The translations under genes were made by a program, and so were the position numbers. Shown piece by piece: positions 36,197 to 45,054 of a DNA stretch of 64,000 nucleotides. This stretch comes from Aestuariibacter sp. A3R04 (GTDB taxonomy: Bacteria > Pseudomonadota > Gammaproteobacteria > Enterobacterales > Alteromonadaceae), in assembly GCF_018860805.1 (NCBI RefSeq), contig NZ_JAHKQR010000001.1:186001-250000 (forward strand), written 5' to 3'. The notes under the pieces are model-generated. The model was not told where the DNA came from, searched no databases, and saw only the letters and a program-made list of their open reading frames with translations. Positions within the stretch are counted from its first letter, which is position 1, and each line of letters opens with the position of its first letter.

Positions 36197-37486
36197 TTAC
36201 GCCTGCGCCTCGCGAGCAATGGCGCGATATGCGATGTCCGTTCTAAAATAAACATCGTCCCAGCTGATGGTATTTAACAGCGCATAAGCTTTCTGTTGTG
36301 CCTCAGTCACATTATTGCCCAACGCAGTGGCGCACAGAACCCGGCCGCCAGCGGTAACAACCTGGCCGTCTTTCATGGCAGTACCTGCGTGGAATACTTT
36401 ACCTTCGTGCTCTGATGCCTTGTCCAGGCCATGGATTACGTCACCCTTGTTGTAACTGCCGGGGTATCCGCCCGCAGCCAAAACAACGCCAACTGCTGCG
36501 CGTTCGTCAAAGGCAATGGTTTTACCTTCCAGTTCCCCTTTACACGCAGATAGACAAAGAGACACTAAGTCAGATTGCAAACGCATCATAATAGGTTGGG
36601 TTTCGGGATCGCCGAAGCGGCAGTTGTATTCGATGACTTTTGGCGTGCCATCGGCCATGATCATCAGGCCGGCGTACAGGAACCCAATGTACGGGTTGCC
36701 TTCTTTTGCCATGCCTTCCACTGTGGGCAGGATGACTTCTTTCATCACGCGGTCATGGATGGCTTGAGTGACCACTGGTGCGGGGGAATAGGCACCCATT
36801 CCTCCGGTGTTTAAACCGCTGTCGCCATTACCTGCACGCTTGTGATCCTGGCTGGTGGCGAAAGGCACCACATTCTTGCCGTCAACCATAACGATGAACG
36901 AGGCTTCTTCACCATCGAGGAATTCCTCTATGACTACACGACTGCCTGCTTCACCAAACGCGTTTCCGGCGAGCATGTCGCGAATGGCGTCTTCAGCTTC
37001 TTCCAGGGTCATAGCCACAATAACGCCTTTGCCTGCAGCAAGACCATCTGCTTTTACCACAATTGGCGCGCCTTTCTCGCGAACGTAAGCGATGGCGGGC
37101 TCAATTTCAGTAAAGTTCTGATACTCAGCGGTAGGAATGGCGTGGCGGGCCAGAAAATCTTTGGTGAACGCTTTGGAACCTTCCAGTTGAGCTGCGGCTT
37201 GTGTGGGGCCAAAGATGACCTGGCCCGCAGCGGTAAACGCATCAACAACCCCTTCTACCAACGGTGCCTCAGGGCCTACAATGGTTAAATCGATGTGATT
37301 GTCTTGGGCAAATGCCAGTAAACCATCGATATCCGTGACACCAATGGCCACGTTGCGCAGTTTGGGTTCAGTTGCTGTTCCGGCGTTACCCGGCGCTACA
37401 AACACGGCAGAGACATGTTCAGATTGTGCGGCTTTCCACGCCAAAGCGTGTTCGCGGCCACCGCTGCCTATCACTAGTACGTTCAT
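36197..37486 (-). CDS. purD: Phosphoribosylamine-glycine ligase
   Basis: PurD makes GAR, the second step of purine synthesis. The ATG at 37484-37486 gives 429 residues starting 'MNVLVIGSGGREHALAWK', the family N-terminus; GGAACGC lies upstream. The ATP-grasp core shows 'PIVVKADGLAAGKGVIVA', 'VVIEEFLDGEEASFIVMVDG' and 'VIEYNCRFGDPETQ'. In many gammaproteobacteria purD directly follows purH; here an exported methyltransferase-like gene lies between them. Confidence 0.97.
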   Translation of the reverse strand: MNVLVIGSGGREHALAWKAAQSEHVSAVFVAPGNAGTATEPKLRNVAIGVTDIDGLLAFAQDNHIDLTIVGPEAPLVEGVVDAFTAAGQVIFGPTQAAAQLEGSKAFTKDFLARHAIPTAEYQNFTEIEPAIAYVREKGAPIVVKADGLAAGKGVIVAMTLEEAEDAIRDMLAGNAFGEAGSRVVIEEFLDGEEASFIVMVDGKNVVPFATSQDHKRAGNGDSGLNTGGMGAYSPAPVVTQAIHDRVMKEVILPTVEGMAKEGNPYIGFLYAGLMIMADGTPKVIEYNCRFGDPETQPIMMRLQSDLVSLCLSACKGELEGKTIAFDERAAVGVVLAAGGYPGSYNKGDVIHGLDKASEHEGKVFHAGTAMKDGQVVTAGGRVLCATALGNNVTEAQQKAYALLNTISWDDVYFRTDIAYRAIAREAQA

Positions 37487-37506
37487 CAAAGCGTTCCGTT
37501 ACTCAA

Positions 37507-38331
37507 TTATTCAGGTTTTATAAACTTCAGTGTCATCCGGTTGCTTTCACCAATGGCCATATATTTTTCCCGGTCCTCTTCGCCTAAACGAAGTGACGGC
37601 GGAAGTGTCCAGACACCACGAGGGTGATCTGCGGTGTCCATTGGGTTGGCATTTACACTGCTTTGAGCAACCAGTTTAAAACCGGCAGCTTCTGCAGCAT
37701 CGATAACAAACGATTTCTTCATATAACCGCTGCTTTTCATTTTATCATCTGCAGCAGATTCAGGTAGTTCGTGCTCGACAACGCCTAACACACCACCTGG
37801 TTTAAGGGTTTTATAAAAATTGCTAAATGCACTGACCACTGCTGCTTTTTCGCCACCCATGTACCAATTGTGCACGTTGCGGAAAGTCAGTACGACGTCA
37901 GCCGAACCTGCTTCTGCAATGGCAATGTCTTTTTGCGGGTGAAATGCGGTAACCTGAGTGCCGGCGTACGGTCCTCCGTCCATGGCTTTCTCTTTAAACC
38001 GGGCTAAGGCGTTTTTGTAGTAGTCGCGGCTGCTTTCATCAATGTAAAAATGGGCAGCTATATAGTGTCCGCGATCCTTTAGCATTGGAGCAAGAATATC
38101 TGCATACCAGCCACCACCTGGCCAAATTTCCACTACGGTCATCTCGGGTTTAACACCAAAAAAACGCAGGGTTTGCTGCGGGTGGCGATATTCGTCCCGG
38201 GCTTTAGCATCGGCGGACCGAAGGTCATTTTTAACTGCATCCTGGATGGCATCAGCACTGGCAACAGCCGGTATGATTGCAGTGGAAGCAGCGAATAGTG
38301 AAGCGGCAATTACACGCATTGTGGTTTTCAT
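37507..38331 (-). CDS. SAM-dependent methyltransferase-like protein with signal peptide
   Basis: This has a class I methyltransferase fold with an apparent export signal. The ATG at 38329-38331 (274 residues) follows AAGGATACTTTA and opens 'MRVIAASLFAASTA...VASA' within the first 27 residues. The modified SAM motif I is 'MTVVEIWPGGGWYADILAP', followed by 'ADVVLTFRNVHNWYMGG' and 'LKPGGVLGVVEHELP'. Proteins of this type recur in Gram-negative genomes but SAM is not known in the periplasm, so the enzyme may be inactive, bind another ligand, or not be exported. It sits 20 bases upstream of purD and 152 downstream of purH. Confidence 0.82.
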   Translation of the reverse strand: MKTTMRVIAASLFAASTAIIPAVASADAIQDAVKNDLRSADAKARDEYRHPQQTLRFFGVKPEMTVVEIWPGGGWYADILAPMLKDRGHYIAAHFYIDESSRDYYKNALARFKEKAMDGGPYAGTQVTAFHPQKDIAIAEAGSADVVLTFRNVHNWYMGGEKAAVVSAFSNFYKTLKPGGVLGVVEHELPESAADDKMKSSGYMKKSFVIDAAEAAGFKLVAQSSVNANPMDTADHPRGVWTLPPSLRLGEEDREKYMAIGESNRMTLKFIKPE

Positions 38332-38422
38332 TAAAGTATCCTTGTTTGTCGTAACGGTGCTCATAACTTTTACACTTATACCCAGTAACGCACGAAAGGG
38401 TTTTTCTAGCGTAACCGAGGAC

Positions 38423-38463
38423 AAAGAAAAAGCAAAAAGGTTGTGGTGAATACCACAACCTTT
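38423..38463 (-). terminator. Intrinsic terminator of purH
   Basis: A perfect 12-bp stem AAAGGTTGTGGT-N4-ACCACAACCTTT lies 21 bases after the purH stop and is followed on the minus strand by TTGCTTTTTC. It separates purH from the exported methyltransferase and purD. Confidence 0.85.
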
Positions 38464-38483
38464 ACCGTCAATGACGTTTCGGA

Positions 38484-40085
38484 TTAGTGGCGGAAGTGTC
38501 TCATGCCGGTGAACACCATAGCAATGCCGTGTTCATCGGCCGCGGCAATTACCTCGTCATCACGCATCGAGCCACCTGGCTGAATGACTGCCTTAATCCC
38601 CGCTTGTGCCGCTGCGTCAATGCCGTCGCGGAATGGGAAGAAAGCGTCGGACGCCATTACGGAACCTGCAACTTCCAGGTTTTCGTCGGCGGCTTTAATG
38701 CCTGCAATTTTAGCCGAATATACGCGACTCATCTGGCCTGCACCCACGCCAATAGTCATGCTGTCTTTTGCGTAAACAATGGCATTGGATTTCACATACT
38801 TGGCTACTTTCCAGCAAAACATCAGGTCGCGTAATTGCTCATCAGTCGGCTGAACTTTAGTTACAACTTGCAAGTCGTCCATGTCCACCATGCCGAAATC
38901 TCTTTCCTGAATGAGCAGGCCACCGTTGACACGTTTAAAGTCAAACCCGTCAGTAAGCTGACCCTGCCAATCTCCACACGCCAACAAGCGTACGTTTTTC
39001 TTTGCCGCAACGATGGCTTTTGCCTCATCGCTCACGGTAGGGGCAATAATGACTTCAACAAACTGACGGTCGACAATCGCCTGGGCTGTTTTGCCATCTA
39101 GCTCGCGGTTAAAAGCAATGATGCCGCCGAATGCTGAGGTAGGATCGGTTTTAAAGGCGCGATCGTAGGCTTCCAGAATGTCTGAACCCAAGGCAACACC
39201 ACAAGGGTTTGCGTGTTTAACAATCACGCAGGCGGGTACATCGAACTCTTTCACGCATTCAAGCGCTGCATCGGTATCTGCAATATTATTGAAAGACAGC
39301 GCTTTGCCCTGTAACTGCTGCGCGGTGGCTACAGAGGCTTCCTGTATATTGTTTTCTACGTAGAAAGCGGCAGATTGATGACTGTTTTCACCGTAACGCA
39401 AATCCTGTTTCTTTGTCATTTGCACGTTGAAAGTACGTGGGAATTCACTACTGGACTCTTCACAGCAGCCTTCATCACAAGCTACGATATCTATCATGGT
39501 GCCGAAATAGTTGGCAATCATGCCGTCGTATTCAGCCGTATGCTCGAATGCTTTAATGGCTAAATCAAAACGGGTTTTGTAAGACAATGAGCCGTCGTTG
39601 CCCTCCATTTCTGAAAGTACACGACTGTAGTCAGAGGCGTTTACAACGATGGTGACATCATTGTGATTCTTTGCCGCAGCTCGCACCATAGTAGGGCCGC
39701 CAATATCGATATTCTCAATGGCGTCTTCCAAAGAACAATCATCGTTGGCCACGGTAGCTGCAAACGGATAAAGGTTAACAACGACTAAGTCGATGGGGGC
39801 AATGTCATTGTCAGCCATGACGCCTTCGTCCTGGCCTCGACGCCCGAGGATACCGCCGTGTATTTTAGGGTGAAGTGTTTTTACACGGCCATCCATAATT
39901 TCAGGGTGCCCGGTATGTTCAGAAACCTCTTTTACCGGCAAACCGGCTTGTGCCAGTAATTTGGCCGTTCCGCCTGTTGACAGCAATTCAACGCCCTGAT
40001 TGTGAAGGGCCTGGGCAAAATCAACAATACCGGTTTTATCGGAAACGCTTAACAAAGCGCGCTGAATAGGTTTAGGTGTTTGCAT
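38484..40085 (-). CDS. purH: Bifunctional AICAR formyltransferase / IMP cyclohydrolase
   Basis: PurH carries out the last two steps of IMP synthesis. The 533-residue product has the N-terminal IMP cyclohydrolase (MGS-like) domain ('[17 protein letters not shown]', '[18 protein letters not shown]') and the C-terminal AICAR formyltransferase with '[11 protein letters not shown]' (catalytic Lys-His), '[15 protein letters not shown]' and '[12 protein letters not shown]'. The '[10 protein letters not shown]' insertion near residue 205 is a feature of gammaproteobacterial PurH. It is likely under purine control, but I see no clear PurR box. Confidence 0.97.
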   Translation of the reverse strand: MQTPKPIQRALLSVSDKTGIVDFAQALHNQGVELLSTGGTAKLLAQAGLPVKEVSEHTGHPEIMDGRVKTLHPKIHGGILGRRGQDEGVMADNDIAPIDLVVVNLYPFAATVANDDCSLEDAIENIDIGGPTMVRAAAKNHNDVTIVVNASDYSRVLSEMEGNDGSLSYKTRFDLAIKAFEHTAEYDGMIANYFGTMIDIVACDEGCCEESSSEFPRTFNVQMTKKQDLRYGENSHQSAAFYVENNIQEASVATAQQLQGKALSFNNIADTDAALECVKEFDVPACVIVKHANPCGVALGSDILEAYDRAFKTDPTSAFGGIIAFNRELDGKTAQAIVDRQFVEVIIAPTVSDEAKAIVAAKKNVRLLACGDWQGQLTDGFDFKRVNGGLLIQERDFGMVDMDDLQVVTKVQPTDEQLRDLMFCWKVAKYVKSNAIVYAKDSMTIGVGAGQMSRVYSAKIAGIKAADENLEVAGSVMASDAFFPFRDGIDAAAQAGIKAVIQPGGSMRDDEVIAAADEHGIAMVFTGMRHFRH

Positions 40086-40120
40086 AGTGGTGTTGAGCTC
40101 TTTGCGTAAGTTGACGAGTG

Positions 40121-40150
40121 AAACAAAAAGAGCACCAGTAGGTGCTCTTT
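40121..40150 (-). terminator. Intrinsic terminator of the dusB-fis operon
   Basis: The stem AAAGAGCACC-AGTA-GGTGCTCTTT lies 22 bases after fis. On the minus strand it is followed by TTGTTTC, giving a U-rich tail that includes the stem's own T-run. Confidence 0.85.
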
Positions 40151-40172
40151 AAAGCGGGCCAAGCCCGTAATC

Positions 40173-40466
40173 TTAGTTCATGCCGTACTGTTTCAGCTTT
40201 TTGCGCAGGGTGCCGCGGTTGATACCCATCATGATGGCGGCGCGTGTTTGGTTGCCACGGGTATACGTCATTACCTCTTCAAGTAACGGGGCTTCAACTT
40301 CTGCCAGAACAAGTTCATACAAGTTATCGATGTTGGCGTTGTCCAGTTGCTTCAGGTACTTGTTTACCGCCTGCTTTACTGAATCACGCAGAGGCTTTTG
40401 TGCCTGTGTTTGTGAAGGTGTCGTTACTGTTGTAGTAAATGGTGAAGTCACATTTTGATCGAACAT
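40173..40466 (-). CDS. fis: Nucleoid-associated regulator Fis
   Basis: Fis bends DNA and activates rRNA and other growth-phase promoters. The 97-residue product ends in the canonical helix-turn-helix '[20 protein letters not shown]' and 'KQYGMN', with the upstream dimerisation region '[18 protein letters not shown]'. It follows dusB by 31 bases, the conserved dusB-fis order. Confidence 0.98.
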   Translation of the reverse strand: MFDQNVTSPFTTTVTTPSQTQAQKPLRDSVKQAVNKYLKQLDNANIDNLYELVLAEVEAPLLEEVMTYTRGNQTRAAIMMGINRGTLRKKLKQYGMN

Positions 40467-40497
40467 AATACTGTCTTGCTCTACTAGTTAGTCATCA

Positions 40498-41496
40498 CTA
40501 TGCTGCCGGAGAAACCTGTCGCTCGTTTCTGTCGTGCAGCGATTGAAAATAGTTATCAAGGGCGTCAAGCTGGGCATCGGCCTGCTCAAGACCATTGAAC
40601 GTTCTGCGAAATTGATTTTCCCTGTCGTGTTCCGCGAGATACCACCCAACGTGCTTACGTGCGATTCTCACGCCCATAATGCCGCCGTAAAAGTTGTGCA
40701 CATTAACTACGTGCTCGTGCATTACCCTGTGCTGTTCTGACAACGAAGGTGGAGGCAGGTTCTCACTCGTTTCCAGGAAATGTTGGATTTGTTTAAAAAT
40801 CCAGGGATTTCCCTGAGCACCGCGTCCAACCATCACACCATCAGCACCAGTATACTCAAGTACATCACGTGCTTTTTCCGGGGAGGTAATATCGCCGTTG
40901 GCAATTACCGGAATCGACACCGCCTGTTTAATGGCTTTTATGGTGTCGTATTCTGCGTTACCCCTGTACATACATGCCCGCGTTCTGCCGTGAACTGCCA
41001 AAGATTGTATGCCGTTTTGTTCCGCAATGCGGGCTATGTCCGTTCCATTGCGATTTTCCGTGTTCCACCCTGTCCTGATTTTCAGAGTGACTGGTACGTC
41101 TACAGCGTTAACCACAGCTTGCACGATGCTTTCCACAAGCTCCGGGTATTGCAATAACGCCGAACCAGCTAACTTTTTATTGACCTTCTTAGCTGGACAA
41201 CCCATGTTGATGTCGATGATTTGCGCACCGTTCTCAACATTAAATCGAGCTGCCTGGGCCATTAGTTCAGGATCTGCACCTGCAATCTGTACCGAACGAA
41301 TACCCTTTTCGCCAGAATGATCCATGCGATGCATGGACTTTGCCGTTTTCCATACTCTCGGATTACTCGACAACATTTCAGAAACCACCAGACCCGCCCC
41401 CATTTTCCGACAAAGTTGTCTGAAGGGACGATCGGTAACACCGGCCATTGGAGCCAGCATTAAATTGTTCTGAAGAGTGTGAGGTCCTATTCGCAT
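40498..41496 (-). CDS. dusB: tRNA-dihydrouridine synthase B
   Basis: DusB is an FMN enzyme that reduces uridine in the tRNA D-loop. The 332-residue product shows 'LAPMAGVTDRPFRQLCRKMGA', the catalytic cysteine in 'IDINMGCPAKKVNKKLAG' (Cys100), 'TLKIRTGW' and the FMN-phosphate loop 'GADGVMVGRGAQGNPWIF' (cores shown). It heads the dusB-fis operon; 224 bp lie between it and prmA and should hold the growth-regulated promoter. Confidence 0.96.
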   Translation of the reverse strand: MRIGPHTLQNNLMLAPMAGVTDRPFRQLCRKMGAGLVVSEMLSSNPRVWKTAKSMHRMDHSGEKGIRSVQIAGADPELMAQAARFNVENGAQIIDINMGCPAKKVNKKLAGSALLQYPELVESIVQAVVNAVDVPVTLKIRTGWNTENRNGTDIARIAEQNGIQSLAVHGRTRACMYRGNAEYDTIKAIKQAVSIPVIANGDITSPEKARDVLEYTGADGVMVGRGAQGNPWIFKQIQHFLETSENLPPPSLSEQHRVMHEHVVNVHNFYGGIMGVRIARKHVGWYLAEHDRENQFRRTFNGLEQADAQLDALDNYFQSLHDRNERQVSPAA

Positions 41497-41720
41497 GCTT
41501 AACCGTCAACTATTGCGCAGAATTTATACACCGGGCCAAAACGGGGCGCTAAGTTTACGTGTTTTATCCAGCCTTGAAAAGGCTAAAAATCACACAAAAT
41601 TTGTCTTTGTGGTCTTGACAGTTCCGGTAAGTTTTGCGCCGTTTACTGAGTTCCAGGTCGAAAATCGGTCCTGATACGTGACGATATTTTGACAATAAGC
41701 TGACAGTTTTGTGAATATTT

Positions 41721-42602
41721 TCAGTGTTTTCTGGTACCACTTACACGTGCCCATTCAGCGTCAACTGCACTGGGATCCAACGCGAAGTCAGCCCGGTATG
41801 CCCGTTCAATATTTTCAACTTGTTCTTCTAAAATTCCGGATAAAACAAGCTTTCCACCTGGCTTGCAAAATGCGGTAATGACTTTTTGAAGCGCAATAAG
41901 CGGTCCGCTCAGAATATTGGCCATAACGACGTCAGCTTCCAAAGTCGGTTGATCGGCGGGAAGATAAACCGACAAACGGGATTCAACCTCATTTCGCCGG
42001 GCATTCTCCATGGTTGCCTGTAGCGCCTGAGGATCAATATCAATACCGATTACTTCCCTGGCCCCCAGTTTTAGAGCGGCTAGCGCGAGAATGCCGGAAC
42101 CACAGCCAAAATCCACCACCACTTTGTCTTTCAGATCCAATGCATCAAGCCAGCGCAAACACAGGGCAGTCGTGGGGTGTGTACCTGTGCCAAAAGCCAA
42201 ACCTGGGTCGAGCATGACATTAACCGCTGTGGGGTCGGGAACTTCTCGCCAACTCGGACAAATCCACAAGCGCTCGCCGAACTGCATGGGGTGGAAGTTA
42301 TCCATCCACTCCCGCTCCCAGTCTTTGTCTTCCAGTTGATCGAGTTTGTGCGCGAAATCCTTGCCAAGAATTTTTGATTTTTCCAGCCGGCTTATCACCG
42401 CGGCCATATCGTCAGCAGCATCGAACAGTCCCACAACTTGGGTATCGGGCCACAGTAGGGTTTCACCTGGCTTTGGTTCGTACATTGGTGTGTCTTTGGC
42501 ATCGACGAAGGTTACGGCCTGTGCGCCGTTGGCTGACAACATATTGCCAATTTGTTCGGCGTACTCAGGGTCAGAATCAATTCTAAGTTGTATCCAGGGC
42601 AT
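41721..42602 (-). CDS. prmA: Ribosomal protein L11 methyltransferase
   Basis: PrmA trimethylates ribosomal protein L11. The 293-residue product has the N-terminal substrate-recognition domain ('[19 protein letters not shown]', '[20 protein letters not shown]') and the SAM domain with '[17 protein letters not shown]', '[20 protein letters not shown]' and '[11 protein letters not shown]'. It lies upstream of dusB-fis on the same strand, as in Escherichia coli and relatives. Confidence 0.97.
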   Translation of the reverse strand: MPWIQLRIDSDPEYAEQIGNMLSANGAQAVTFVDAKDTPMYEPKPGETLLWPDTQVVGLFDAADDMAAVISRLEKSKILGKDFAHKLDQLEDKDWEREWMDNFHPMQFGERLWICPSWREVPDPTAVNVMLDPGLAFGTGTHPTTALCLRWLDALDLKDKVVVDFGCGSGILALAALKLGAREVIGIDIDPQALQATMENARRNEVESRLSVYLPADQPTLEADVVMANILSGPLIALQKVITAFCKPGGKLVLSGILEEQVENIERAYRADFALDPSAVDAEWARVSGTRKH

Positions 42603-42745
42603 GACAATGCTTCTCGGCAGGCTTTAAACCGCGTAGTTTATCAGTGTTAGTGCTGTGACTCTACACCGCGCGTAGCTCCCGTGAAACGGTTGAAAATTAG
42701 TCTAATGTCGCGTAGTCGGTTGTTCTTATAACTGTTAAAGTCAAG

Positions 42746-43501
42746 ATGCACTCATACTGGAATAACTTCATGCGTCTTTTAATTATCGTCTTGTTGTGGC
42801 TAGCGTGCGTAACCAGCGTTTTCGCTGCTAACCTCGACGTGGTGTCGGGTTGGGACAAGCCGCCATACATTGTAGCCAAAGGAAACACAGGGTTCGAGGT
42901 GGAACTTTTGAAAACCATAGCTGCCAACAACGGCCATGACGTGAATTTGATTTATGTTCCCATGGGTCGCACAGTGAGAATGATTAACAGTCAGGAAGCC
43001 GATATCGCCCTTTCAATGGGTCGAGGTCACAATGTACCTAAAGCATGGTTGAGTGATGAATACGTGTGTTACCGAAACGTGGTAGCCACATTAAAAGACC
43101 GAAACATAAGCATCAACGGATTCAGTGATCTAAATGGTATGACTGTGGTGGGGTTTCAGACCGCTTCGCAGGTATTGGGGATCGGTTTTTTCGATGCAAT
43201 GAGTGGACACCCGGGTTACTTGGAAATTGCAGACCAGTCACGCCAGGTGAGTATGCTTATGCTAGGGAGTGTGGATGCGATTATTCTGGATATAAACATT
43301 TTCAATCAGTTTATTTCTCAGTTGCCCAAAGCGCAGCAAAAAGCCGTGGACATTCACGCGTTATTTCCCCCAAATCGCTACCATGCTGCTATCCCAGACA
43401 AAGCACTGCGTGAACAGTTTAATCGCGGCCTTAAAGCGTTAAAAGCCAATGGCGATTATCAGCGTCTTGCCGACCAATTCAACATCGCAGTTGAGCGTTA
43501 A
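42746..43501 (+). CDS. Periplasmic amino-acid-type solute-binding protein
   Basis: This is an SBP family 3 (PBPb) protein of 251 residues with a signal peptide; the mature part should begin near 'ANLDVVSGWDKPPY'. Two ATG starts are possible (42746 and 42770); both give an acceptable signal peptide. The first lobe shows 'GFEVELLKTIAANNGHDVNLIYVPMGR' (cores shown), and 'EADIALSMGRGHN' follows. No ABC permease or ATPase gene is adjacent, so it is an orphan binding protein or a sensor. Ligand unknown. Confidence 0.82.
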   Translation: MHSYWNNFMRLLIIVLLWLACVTSVFAANLDVVSGWDKPPYIVAKGNTGFEVELLKTIAANNGHDVNLIYVPMGRTVRMINSQEADIALSMGRGHNVPKAWLSDEYVCYRNVVATLKDRNISINGFSDLNGMTVVGFQTASQVLGIGFFDAMSGHPGYLEIADQSRQVSMLMLGSVDAIILDINIFNQFISQLPKAQQKAVDIHALFPPNRYHAAIPDKALREQFNRGLKALKANGDYQRLADQFNIAVER

Positions 43502-43579
43502 TCCACACTGGTTTCTTCACATGCTGATACACGTAAGAAGTGGTATCGAAAAACGCTCACATTACTTTGGGGCCTGCGG

Positions 43580-43873
43580 TTAGTTCGGGCGTTTTACCCA
43601 GCCGGAACACCAGCCTTTTGCGTTTACGAGGTGATTAGGGAATAACATGCATGGACGATGTTCATCGCCTTCTTTTCCTTGTACATACATGCAATTTGCG
43701 CAGTTAGCTCCTTCCACTGTAGATGATGGCGTGTACTTTAACGCCTGTGCTGCCTGATTTTCTGTCGTAAGGATTTCCTTTGCATGGGCTCGCAGTGCGG
43801 CACTGCCCATAGTGAGGCCAATCAGTGTGGTGCCTGACAGCTTCAAAAAGTCTCTTCTTTTCACACCCTTCAT
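43580..43873 (-). CDS. High-potential iron-sulfur protein (HiPIP)
   Basis: This is a small periplasmic [4Fe-4S] electron carrier. The 97-residue precursor starts with a twin-arginine signal (KRRDFLKLSG, residues 5-14, then 'TTLIGLTMGSAALRAHA'). The mature part carries the four cluster cysteines in the HiPIP order: ANCANCMYVQ, RPCMLFP and GWCSGWVK. Tat export fits cluster insertion in the cytoplasm. HiPIPs carry electrons between a bc1-type complex and a terminal oxidase or reaction centre; no such partner is nearby. The gene ends convergently with the binding-protein gene. Confidence 0.92.
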   Translation of the reverse strand: MKGVKRRDFLKLSGTTLIGLTMGSAALRAHAKEILTTENQAAQALKYTPSSTVEGANCANCMYVQGKEGDEHRPCMLFPNHLVNAKGWCSGWVKRPN

Positions 43874-43930
43874 ACTTTACTCCTAAGCGTAAACGAGAAT
43901 GATTTATTTTTACCCGGTCTTAAAACGACA

Positions 43931-43955
43931 AAACCTGCCTCAACGAGACAGGTTT
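43931..43955 (-). terminator. Intrinsic terminator after the flavin-reductase-like gene
   Basis: AAACCTGCCTC-N3-GAGACAGGTTT forms a stem with one internal mismatch. On the minus strand it is followed by TGTCGTTTT after its own T-rich arm. Confidence 0.7.
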
Positions 43956-44034
43956 ATGCTAACTAAAGGTTATACGACATATCCGCAGTTTTGCCAAATC
44001 AATCCACCAGATTATTGATACAGGTTAACTTTTC

Positions 44035-44697
44035 TTAACTATTGGCAGATAGGCGTTTGGTGGGAGTATCGGGTTTTGCGTAGCTGAGTCTGGCCAGCAT
44101 TTGTGGCCGGTGATAGGTATCCAAGCCGCTGATACACGCAATATCCATTACTGGTAAGTCAAGCATGCCATCTTCTGCGATAGCATGAGCGTCTACATAT
44201 ACTTCGTCAATCTTACCTACTACCAGTTGCGTATTGTTGCAGTGAATAGGGGTAATTTCCGCAACTTGCAGGCCAATTTTTATTTTGCTCTCGCAGACAT
44301 AAGGAGCAATGAGACCCTGTGAATACCAAGGTGTAAGTGCCACAGCATCAAATTCGCTGACTTCTTTGGGGTAGCGTGCGGCAGTCTGGTGGGCTTTTTC
44401 ATACCAGGATGCGTCAATGGCGTTTATTGTGTATTGCCCTGTCTGCTTAATATTTTCCAAGGTATGTCGCGGTACGGTATGAGGTCGTAAGACCATACCG
44501 AGAAAAGGAGGATTTGCGCCTATGTGAACTACAGAGCTAATCACGGCGAGATTTTCTATTCTGCCGTCGGTAGTGCCCACCAGGTTTGCACTTTTGTAGC
44601 CCGATAGGCAATTGACAAAATTTGACCGCTGCAACTTATCCATTTTCAGCAGATCATCGTGAGTAAAAAAAGCGAAGTCATTGCTGCTATCAATCAT
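44035..44697 (-). CDS. Flavin-reductase-like FMN-binding protein
   Basis: This belongs to the flavin reductase / FMN-binding split-barrel family. The ATG at 44695-44697 (220 residues) overlaps the end of the CPXCG gene by 8 bases, which suggests coupling; an upstream start 14 codons earlier would overlap further. The split-barrel shows 'GYKSANLVGTTDGRIENLAVISS' (cores shown), 'PPFLGMVLRPH' and 'GQYTINAID'. Enzymes of this family reduce or bind FMN in the cytoplasm; the reaction here is not known. Confidence 0.83.
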   Translation of the reverse strand: MIDSSNDFAFFTHDDLLKMDKLQRSNFVNCLSGYKSANLVGTTDGRIENLAVISSVVHIGANPPFLGMVLRPHTVPRHTLENIKQTGQYTINAIDASWYEKAHQTAARYPKEVSEFDAVALTPWYSQGLIAPYVCESKIKIGLQVAEITPIHCNNTQLVVGKIDEVYVDAHAIAEDGMLDLPVMDIACISGLDTYHRPQMLARLSYAKPDTPTKRLSANS

Positions 44698-44881
44698 TCT
44701 CGCGCTCCACGTGCACAGAAAGTGTATCTCCTTCTTCAAGCACCGTCATTTCTATGGGCTGGCAACATATTTGACAGTCCAGAACTTGCATCACATCGAT
44801 ATCGTTAGTTTCGTCAATACCCACTTCATTCGGTTCCATGCAGTAAGGGCAGTGAAATACCATTGGTGTTGTTAAACTCAT
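44690..44881 (-). CDS. CPXCG motif zinc-ribbon protein
   Basis: This is a small protein of 63 residues from the ATG at 44879-44881, which follows GGGAG. It has two paired-cysteine knuckles, FHCPYC and DCQICCQPIEM, the pattern of the CPXCG-motif family. It probably binds zinc. Function is unknown across the family. It is translationally coupled to the flavin-reductase-like gene. Confidence 0.85.
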   Translation of the reverse strand: MSLTTPMVFHCPYCMEPNEVGIDETNDIDVMQVLDCQICCQPIEMTVLEEGDTLSVHVEREND

Positions 44882-45054
44882 GAGAACTCCCACGCTGAAA
44901 TAAGAATAAGTGATTACGTGATTATAGATCGAGCGGATTGATTTCGCGCCATGGCGAGTCAGTTTACAAATGTGCAGCTGAACTGCCGTATTACTTGATT
45001 AATTGTCGTGTATAAATATACACTGTTATTGTGTACAGTGTGTCGGCTATATCT

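Noticed and set aside
41570-41584. AGCCTT-N3-AAGGCT hairpin between prmA and dusB, considered as a prmA terminator.
   Set aside because: No T-run follows on the minus strand, and the stem is only six pairs.
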